DNA of 37,460 bases from an uncultured Pelagibacteraceae bacterium (lineage in GTDB: Bacteria > Pseudomonadota > Alphaproteobacteria > Pelagibacterales > Pelagibacteraceae): positions 1 to 37,460 of the forward strand of contig CACDLV010000008.1 of NCBI GenBank assembly GCA_902553675.1, in the 5' to 3' direction. The notes below the pieces were generated by a model, which searched no databases, was not told the origin of the DNA, and saw only the letters and a program-made list of their open reading frames with translations. Positions 22,137-25,907 of this stretch are shown here, one piece after another. Position 1 is the stretch's first letter. Every line of letters begins with the position of its first letter. Both the position numbers and the translations under genes were made by a program.

Positions 22137-22147
22137 TTACAACTTAT
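22137..22147 (+). other. Intervening sequence removed from the permuted tmRNA precursor
   Basis: Eleven bases (ttacaacttat) between the CCA end of the acceptor piece and the GGGGG start of the coding piece. Removal yields the two-piece RNA. Boundaries follow from the 7-bp acceptor stem. Confidence 0.8.
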
Positions 22148-22290
22148 GGGGGTGAACTAGATTCGACGGGTGACTAAAGGCTATTCTTTCGTTCGGGATT
22201 GTTCCACCGTAACGGGCTAATTTATAATTGCTAACGAAAGTTACGCACTTGCTGCCTAATTAACATAGTTAATTATGCAAACGGGGTTTG

Positions 22291-22315
22291 GGGCACCTGG
22301 CAACAGAACGCCCCT
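22291..22315 (+). repeat. att-like repeat copy 1 (inside ssrA)
   Basis: The reference copy, within the pseudoknot region of the tmRNA coding piece after the tag stop. Core ggcaacagaacgcccct at 22299-22315. It is followed by ac, a flank shared only with copy 6. Confidence 0.9.
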
Positions 22316-22391
22316 ACTCATTTGTTAATTTAGTTTGCAGTATCAACGTTATTTAAAAAATACAACCGAGTGAGTCGGCCTGTAGTCGGCA

Positions 22392-22790
22392 CTATTTTTT
22401 TTTTTTAAAACCCTCACCAATCCATTTAAATAGGAAATAAACTATAGTACTAGATATTACCCAAAATATAAAACCTTCCAATAGTTTATAACTAAATGAA
22501 GTTTCACAATATAAAGGTGGTACCCAGCCTGGATAGGGTATACATGCATCCCATTTCCCCTTTAACATTATAAAAATAAACAGTCCCCAGATTGTTGCTA
22601 AAATATAAAAAACTCTTTTCGATCCCTTATTAACATCAACTTTACTTTCAATTGAACTTTTCGAGATACTTTTTTCCTTTTTTTGTTTTGTCACTTTGCC
22701 AGGATTAGATACACCACATCCAGGGCAAGTTTTTGCTAGAGTTGAAACTTCTCTTCCACATTCTTTGCAAGTTGACATTGCCATAATCAT
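22392..22790 (-). CDS. Zinc-ribbon membrane protein, unknown function
   Basis: A 132-residue protein (or 128 residues from the Met at 22778, MSTCKECG). An N-terminal zinc ribbon with two CxxC pairs (CKECG and CPGCG) is followed by a basic, serine-rich linker and two membrane segments (about residues 60-76 and 103-121). It ends in KKKK, encoded by the T-run that serves as the ssrA terminator on the other strand. Only gene of unit 1, transcribed towards ssrA. Zinc-ribbon-plus-membrane proteins are common in accessory regions; no function can be assigned. Confidence 0.72.
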   Translation of the reverse strand: MIMAMSTCKECGREVSTLAKTCPGCGVSNPGKVTKQKKEKSISKSSIESKVDVNKGSKRVFYILATIWGLFIFIMLKGKWDACIPYPGWVPPLYCETSFSYKLLEGFIFWVISSTIVYFLFKWIGEGFKKKK

Positions 22791-22831
22791 TATCTTAACA
22801 AAAAAAACCTAGTCTGCCTAGAAGCAGCTCG

Positions 22832-22853
22832 GCCGACCAAATTTTTGGTCGGC
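22832..22853. repeat. Inverted repeat gccgacca / tggtcggc
   Basis: A hairpin-forming inverted repeat upstream of the zinc-ribbon gene start. The right arm belongs to a GTCGGC-N5-GTCGG pair (22848-22863) resembling the pair at 22374-22389. It could be a terminator, operator or recombinase-binding site. Confidence 0.5.
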
Positions 22854-22886
22854 ATTTGGTCGGAATTATTCTATAATTTGTGTGAT

Positions 22887-22915
22887 TTGATTATTGCTAA
22901 GTGTTGCAATATAAG
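22887..22915 (+). promoter_or_regulatory. Putative promoter reading through repeat copy 2
   Basis: TTGATT (22887-22892), a 17-bp spacer and TATAAG (22910-22915). A transcript would start near 22922, cross repeat copy 2 and enter the gene at 22971, placing the repeat in its 5' leader. Confidence 0.4.
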
Positions 22916-22935
22916 GATTATTGAAACAAAGTTCA

Positions 22936-22960
22936 GGGCACCTGGCAACAGAACGCCCCT
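22936..22960 (+). repeat. att-like repeat copy 2
   Basis: Identical over 25 bp to copy 1 in ssrA. Followed by taa, the flank shared by copies 2, 4 and 5 (tag in copy 3). Confidence 0.9.
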
Positions 22961-22970
22961 TAATTAATAT

Positions 22971-23483
22971 ATGCCATTTACACCGTATCACATAGTTGCT
23001 GGAGCATCTGTTAAATCAGTTTTTCCAAAATATTTTAGTTTTTCAACATTTATTTTAACAAATGTTTTAATTGATTGTGAAGCACTCTATTTCTATTTCA
23101 CAACTGGTTTTCTTTCACATAAATTTTTTCATACAATCTTTGGAGTTTCAATTGTTGCTATTGTTTGTGCAACGCTGGGAAAACCTATTTGTGAATTTGG
23201 TTTAAGAATTTGGAGTAAAACTTTAAAGATGGAAAAGATTAAATGGTTTAAAACTGAAATAAAAATAAATAATTTTTCCTCGTGGATTGGTGCAATTACT
23301 GGTGCTTTATCACAGTTAATACTTGATAGTATTATGCACAGAGATATGACACCTTTGTTTCCATTTAGTAATCAAAATATCTTTTTAAGAATGGTTTCTG
23401 TTGAAAACCTGCATTATATCTGTCTTGGATTATTTCTAATTGGAATATTTATTTATTTGTTAAAAAAACTTCTTTTTAAATAA
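22971..23483 (+). CDS. Integral membrane protein, DUF4184/YdjM-like hydrolase family (tentative)
   Basis: A 170-residue protein with four or five membrane segments. It begins MPFTPYHIVAGASVK and keeps a pattern of polar residues in helices: TPYH, LIDCEAL, SHKFFHTIFG and LDSIMHRDMTPLFPF. This resembles small membrane proteins related to metal-dependent hydrolases (YdjM/DUF4184-like), where His/Asp residues could bind a metal. Family assignment is from memory. The ATG lies 10 bases after repeat copy 2, with no room for its own promoter; see the candidate at 22887-22915. Main gene of unit 2. Confidence 0.72.
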   Translation: MPFTPYHIVAGASVKSVFPKYFSFSTFILTNVLIDCEALYFYFTTGFLSHKFFHTIFGVSIVAIVCATLGKPICEFGLRIWSKTLKMEKIKWFKTEIKINNFSSWIGAITGALSQLILDSIMHRDMTPLFPFSNQNIFLRMVSVENLHYICLGLFLIGIFIYLLKKLLFK

Positions 23484-23588
23484 TATGTTTTTACAATGAA
23501 GCATTAAATCAAAAAACCAACTGAAAAGAAAATAAGTCATTCTGGCAATGAAGTTTGCAATGAAGTAGTTTAATAAAGTGAGCAATTA

Positions 23589-23597
23589 TGCTATTTT
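23589..23597 (+). promoter_or_regulatory. Possible extended -10 promoter in the first 142-bp repeat
   Basis: TGCTATTTT is conserved in both 142-bp repeats and would start transcription near 23604, reading through repeat copy 3 into the gene at 23634. The -35 region is poor. Confidence 0.28.
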
Positions 23598-23611
23598 CTA
23601 ATCTAATGCCG

Positions 23612-23628
23612 GGCAACAGAACGCCCCT
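23612..23628 (+). repeat. att-like repeat copy 3
   Basis: Exact 17-base core ggcaacagaacgcccct; similarity to copies 1 and 2 is lost to the left, where the sequence belongs to the 142-bp repeat. Confidence 0.9.
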
Positions 23629-23633
23629 TAGAT

Positions 23634-23891
23634 ATGATTATTATTTTTGGAAATGGACCAAAATATTTTACAGAAGCAGAAGGTAAATTTATCTGTCCAA
23701 ATTGTAATTTCATAAAAAGATATTTAGTCAAAACAAGTAAGGACTACTTTAGACTTTTTTTCATTCCTTTAATTCCAGTAAGTGAAAAATCTCAACCTGT
23801 TGTTGAATGTCAACATTGCAAAAATAATTGGCACACCAGTGTTCTAGATCAAAATAACTATTATCTTGATGGCACGCCTGTAACAAAATAA
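23634..23891 (+). CDS. Small zinc-ribbon protein (zinc_ribbon_15-like)
   Basis: An 85-residue protein with a short N-terminus (MIIIFGNGPKYF), two widely spaced Cys pairs (CPNCNF and CQHCKNNW) and between them a hydrophobic FRLFFIPLIPVSEK segment. This arrangement (CPxC - FFIPxIP - CxxC) matches the small zinc-ribbon family PF17032 as I remember it; function unknown. The ATG is 5 bases after repeat copy 3. First gene of unit 3. Confidence 0.75.
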   Translation: MIIIFGNGPKYFTEAEGKFICPNCNFIKRYLVKTSKDYFRLFFIPLIPVSEKSQPVVECQHCKNNWHTSVLDQNNYYLDGTPVTK

Positions 23892-23900
23892 AGTGCACCT

Positions 23901-24065
23901 ATGCAAATACTTGGTTACATATTAATAGTACTTGGCGCAGCAGATTTCTTATTAGGGAATTTTGGAAACATAAATCTAACAGGATTTATGGGACCATTAT
24001 CATCATTTACTCCTATTATATTAATAGTTGTTGGTGGGTTGTTGACTCAAGTTGGAAATAAATAA
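23901..24065 (+). CDS. Small two-helix membrane protein (54 aa)
   Basis: Reads MQILGYILIVLGAADFLLGN, then an NLTGFMGPLSSFTP loop, then IILIVVGGLLTQVGNK. Two hydrophobic helices joined by a short polar loop make a credible small membrane protein. It begins 9 bases after the stop of the zinc-ribbon gene on the same strand and ends 11 bases before repeat copy 4, so both genes probably share one transcript. No homologue named. Confidence 0.55.
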   Translation: MQILGYILIVLGAADFLLGNFGNINLTGFMGPLSSFTPIILIVVGGLLTQVGNK

Positions 24066-24076
24066 TTATAATTAAA

Positions 24077-24100
24077 GGCATCAGGCAACAGAACGCCCCT
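24077..24100 (+). repeat. att-like repeat copy 4
   Basis: Matches copy 1 at 22 of 24 positions; core 24084-24100 is exact. The stop codon of the minus-strand gene at 24100-24447 uses its last base. Confidence 0.9.
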
Positions 24101-24447
24101 TAACTACAAGGGAAGAGAATTTTTAAACCACTTAGCATTATAAGTTCAACCGGAAAATCATCTAATTCTTGATTGGAAAAGTTTAAATCTTTTTTTAAAT
24201 GATCTGCACCTATTTTAATTGAATCTACAAGAGTATCTTTATTCATTTTAAATTTAGATGGAGGACAATACACGTCTTTTTTTGAATGAATTTGCATCCA
24301 AGACATACCAGACTCAACACTTCTTATGTGTTCAATATAAAGTTCATTATTTGGATCATTTTTATACTTATTGTAAAAAAGGGACTTTGAATACCCAATA
24401 TTGCACCAGACTAAAAGTACAAAAATGTAAATTATTGTTTTTTTCAT
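24100..24447 (-). CDS. Secreted Rap1a/Tai-like protein (possible immunity protein)
   Basis: A 115-residue protein with a clear signal peptide (MKKTIIYIFVLLVWCNIGYS, cut near residue 20). The mature part has EHIRSVESGMSWMQ, then CPPSKFKMNKDTLVDSIKIGADHLKK, and ends LIMLSGLKILFPCS. The pattern Cys-Pro ... helix ... ALxxxFPC is that of the Rap1a/Tai domain, a small periplasmic fold that includes immunity proteins against type VI amidase effectors. Only the fold similarity is suggested; no effector gene is visible. Only gene of unit 4, oriented against the others. Confidence 0.55.
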   Translation of the reverse strand: MKKTIIYIFVLLVWCNIGYSKSLFYNKYKNDPNNELYIEHIRSVESGMSWMQIHSKKDVYCPPSKFKMNKDTLVDSIKIGADHLKKDLNFSNQELDDFPVELIMLSGLKILFPCS

Positions 24448-24564
24448 AAAATAAGTTTAATCAATTTTACAACGAAGTGTTAGATCAAAAAACTAAGTAA
24501 AAAGAAAATAAGTCATTCTGACAATGAAGTTTACAATGAAGTAGTTTTAATAAGTAAGCAAATA

Positions 24565-24573
24565 TGCTATTTT
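24565..24573 (+). promoter_or_regulatory. Possible extended -10 promoter in the second 142-bp repeat
   Basis: TGCTATTTT as in the first repeat; would read through repeat copy 5 into the gene at 24622. Confidence 0.28.
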
Positions 24574-24584
24574 CTAATCTAATG

Positions 24585-24604
24585 CCAGATAACACAACGC
24601 CCCT
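24585..24604 (+). repeat. att-like repeat copy 5 (degenerate)
   Basis: Core 24588-24604 matches 14 of 17 positions; the acgccccttaa right end is intact. Confidence 0.75.
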
Positions 24605-24621
24605 TAAAAAATAAAATAATT

Positions 24622-24828
24622 ATGTCAAATATAATTCCTATTATTTTAGTTGTTGTAATAATTATTATTGCTGCATTTTTTAGAGGTTTGCTATGGGAGT
24701 ATGGAAGAAGATTTGGTGATAAATATTATATTTTTATTAAAAACGATGCCTGGAGAGAATGGTTTGGTGTTACAACTTTGGTTGCAATAATTTGGGGTGG
24801 TGGAGCTATTTTGTTTCAACTAATTTAG
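24622..24828 (+). CDS. Small membrane protein, unknown function
   Basis: A 68-residue protein. A strongly hydrophobic N-terminal helix (about residues 4-20), a polar middle (WEYGRRFGDKYYIFIKNDAWREWFG) and a second helix (about 50-66). The ATG lies 17 bases after repeat copy 5. First gene of unit 5. No family recognised. Confidence 0.6.
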   Translation: MSNIIPIILVVVIIIIAAFFRGLLWEYGRRFGDKYYIFIKNDAWREWFGVTTLVAIIWGGGAILFQLI

Positions 24829-24853
24829 GATGTAGTTGAAACAGGAAACCTGC

Positions 24854-25087
24854 TTACTGATTAATAATGTTTTTTTTTCGTTCTTTTCTCCAAAGTATAA
24901 AAAATAACAGAATTAGTGCTGGTTGCAAAAAAACAAAAATAATAATGTTTATCGCCTCATATGATATTCCTATTAAATTTGCCAAATCAACCAGAACTAT
25001 TACACAAACTTTAAAAACAAAGTCTATTAATTCAAACCCTGAATTTCCCATACTATTGTAAGCATCTATATATTTGTTCATATTCAA
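24854..25087 (-). CDS. Small membrane protein, unknown function
   Basis: A 77-residue protein with two hydrophobic segments (about residues 19-40 and 46-66) ending in a basic WRKERKK tail. The phrase LIGISYEAINIIIFVFLQP resembles a family of short uncharacterised bacterial membrane proteins, from memory only. It lies between the plus-strand genes of unit 5, with no close neighbour on its strand. Confidence 0.5.
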   Translation of the reverse strand: MNMNKYIDAYNSMGNSGFELIDFVFKVCVIVLVDLANLIGISYEAINIIIFVFLQPALILLFFILWRKERKKNIINQ

Positions 25088-25113
25088 AATATAATATTTT
25101 TTTCTAAAAAGTA

Positions 25114-25143
25114 TTGTCCAAATTTAAAATTAATCTTGGACAA
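25114..25143. promoter_or_regulatory. Inverted repeat TTGTCCAA-N14-TTGGACAA, possible operator
   Basis: Perfect 8-bp arms 14 bases apart (centres 22 bp apart, two helical turns) in the gap between the divergent genes at 24854-25087 and 25176-25415. A dimeric regulator could bind here. Confidence 0.35.
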
Positions 25144-25175
25144 GAGTTTATTAAAATAAACTTTATATTAAAATC

Positions 25176-25415
25176 ATGATTAAAAATAAAATAAACAAAT
25201 TGATCTTGTTTTTATATTTTTTAACTGTGAGCAACTATGCGCATGCACGTGTTATAAATGTCAACTCGTGTCCAGTTCCTTTTGACTTTACAGTTGCAGA
25301 CTTTTGTGTGTTAAGTACAATTGGAATGTGGATTGCGATTCCATTAATAATTATGGTAGTTTATATTGGATTTGCTTTATTTACAGGATTATTAAAAAGT
25401 ATTTTCTCAAGATAA
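25176..25415 (+). CDS. Small exported/membrane protein, unknown function
   Basis: A 79-residue protein. A basic N-terminus and hydrophobic stretch (MIKNKINKLILFLYFLTVSNYAHA) look like a signal peptide cut near residue 24, followed by a segment with two Cys (NSCPVPFDFTVADFC) and a second membrane helix (about 49-72). It might be a type I membrane protein with a disulphide-bonded periplasmic head. Followed by a hairpin terminator. Confidence 0.55.
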   Translation: MIKNKINKLILFLYFLTVSNYAHARVINVNSCPVPFDFTVADFCVLSTIGMWIAIPLIIMVVYIGFALFTGLLKSIFSR

Positions 25416-25420
25416 CTTAG

Positions 25421-25450
25421 TTAGGTGTCCTTATGATTAAGGGCACCTAA
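25421..25450 (+). terminator. Hairpin terminator after the small exported-protein gene
   Basis: ttaggtgtcctt pairs with aagggcacctaa (12 bp with one G-U) around a 6-base loop, 5 bases after the stop at 25415. It is followed by A-rich then tactttt, so the U-tract is weak. Confidence 0.5.
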
Positions 25451-25510
25451 AAATACTTTTATAAAATTTAGTTCATTGTAAATAAATAAAAATTGGTTTA
25501 ACATATCAAG

Positions 25511-25876
25511 ATGAATTTTACCCAATCTATTTCGCACTGTTTTTCAAATTACTTTAACTTTAATGGAAGAGGATCAAGATCAGAGTATTGGTGGTTTTTT
25601 CTTTTTGCAACTATGGTTGAATTAGGAGGAAGTATCTGGGATGCTTCGATGGGTGATACTTCTGGAAGTGGAATGATGTATTGGATCGCTATCGCTGTAT
25701 GTTTTTTTCCTTCTATCGCTGCTGGTTCAAGACGTCTACATGATATTGGTAAGTCAGGTTGGTGGCAATTAATCTCCATTACAATAATTGGAATAATTCC
25801 ACTTATAATTTGGTTTGCAACTGAGGGTACAAAAAAAAATAATTCTCACGGTAAACCAATAAAACTTAAAAAATAA
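25511..25876 (+). CDS. DUF805 membrane protein
   Basis: A 121-residue protein with the DUF805 signature: FNGRGSRSEYWWFFLFATM (about residues 16-34), membrane helices, then PSIAAGSRRLHDIGKSGWW (about 67-85) and a further helix ending before a basic tail. DUF805 proteins are small inner-membrane proteins of unknown role, found in many bacteria and often in accessory regions. Last gene of unit 5, ending 7 bases before repeat copy 6. Confidence 0.9.
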   Translation: MNFTQSISHCFSNYFNFNGRGSRSEYWWFFLFATMVELGGSIWDASMGDTSGSGMMYWIAIAVCFFPSIAAGSRRLHDIGKSGWWQLISITIIGIIPLIIWFATEGTKKNNSHGKPIKLKK

Positions 25877-25883
25877 TTTAATT

Positions 25884-25900
25884 GGCAAGAAAACGCCCCT
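25884..25900 (+). repeat. att-like repeat copy 6, right end of the island
   Basis: Core matches 15 of 17 positions. Followed by ac, as in copy 1, then a T-rich stretch leading to the convergent ppdK end at 25908; this right flank may be the original downstream side of ssrA. Confidence 0.75.
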
Positions 25901-25907
25901 ACATAAT

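Larger units (their letters stand above)
22057..22393 (+). ncRNA. ssrA: tmRNA, circularly permuted two-piece type
   Basis: tmRNA rescues stalled ribosomes. Order here is reversed: the acceptor piece comes first and ends in CCA at 22134-22136; an 11-base intervening sequence follows (22137-22147); the coding piece starts with GGGGGUG at 22148. Those seven bases pair with CACCUCC (22126-22132), including the conserved G3-U wobble that marks tmRNA for alanine (22150 with 22130). The D-loop part gattcgacgggtg follows. The tag frame at 22230-22259 reads ANESYALAA then TAA. A T-stem GTGGG/CCCAC is seen at 22109-22125, with an atypical loop GGCAGTA. A GGGGC/GCCCC stem at about 22290-22314 encloses the repeated att-like sequence. 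A T-run at 22395-22406 probably ends transcription. Exact mature ends are not determinable. Confidence 0.95.
23489..23630 (+). repeat. 142-bp direct repeat, first copy (ends in att-like copy 3)
   Basis: Aligns almost without gaps to 24465-24606 at roughly 85% identity by eye. Within it CAATGAAG occurs at 23494, 23546 and 23558 (the last two 12 bp apart), and TGC-TATTTT lies at 23589-23597. It fills the whole space between the unit-2 gene and repeat copy 3. It may be a recombination arm, a promoter, or both. Confidence 0.85.
24465..24606 (+). repeat. 142-bp direct repeat, second copy (ends in att-like copy 5)
   Basis: Counterpart of 23489-23630. CAATGAAG lies at 24522 and 24534 (12 bp apart) and a one-mismatch CAACGAAG at 24470, so the motif layout is conserved between copies. 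It fills the space between the Rap1a-like gene and repeat copy 5. Confidence 0.85.
22316..25900 (+). mobile_element. ssrA-anchored tandem cassette island (no integrase visible)
   Basis: The sequence at 22291-22315 in the tmRNA coding piece recurs in the same orientation ending at 22960, 23628, 24100, 24604 and 25900. These copies cut the region into five units of 645, 668, 472, 504 and 1296 bp holding small accessory genes on either strand. Genes begin or end within 0-17 bases of a copy: ATGs at 22971, 23634 and 24622, and a stop that uses the last base of the copy at 24100. tmRNA genes are known insertion sites for tyrosine-recombinase elements. No recombinase, phage or plasmid gene is present, so mobilisation would need an enzyme encoded elsewhere. 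The cassette model is inference. Confidence 0.6.

Noticed and set aside
22015..22137. Upstream extension of the thyX frame by 41 codons ([13 protein letters not shown]...)
   Set aside because: This stretch is the complement of the tmRNA acceptor piece and its leader; the family starts at [10 protein letters not shown].
24832..24852. Degenerate repeat copy (ttgaaacagg...acctgc) resembling the left side of copy 2
   Set aside because: The core cgcccct is absent; similarity is too short.
25421..25450. A further att-like copy (gggcacct at 25441-25448 matches the first 8 bases of copies 1 and 2)
   Set aside because: The match stops after 8 bases and is explained by the hairpin terminator arm.
22291..25900. 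CRISPR array
   Set aside because: Repeats are spaced 0.5-1.3 kb apart with genes between them, and no cas genes or uniform spacers exist.
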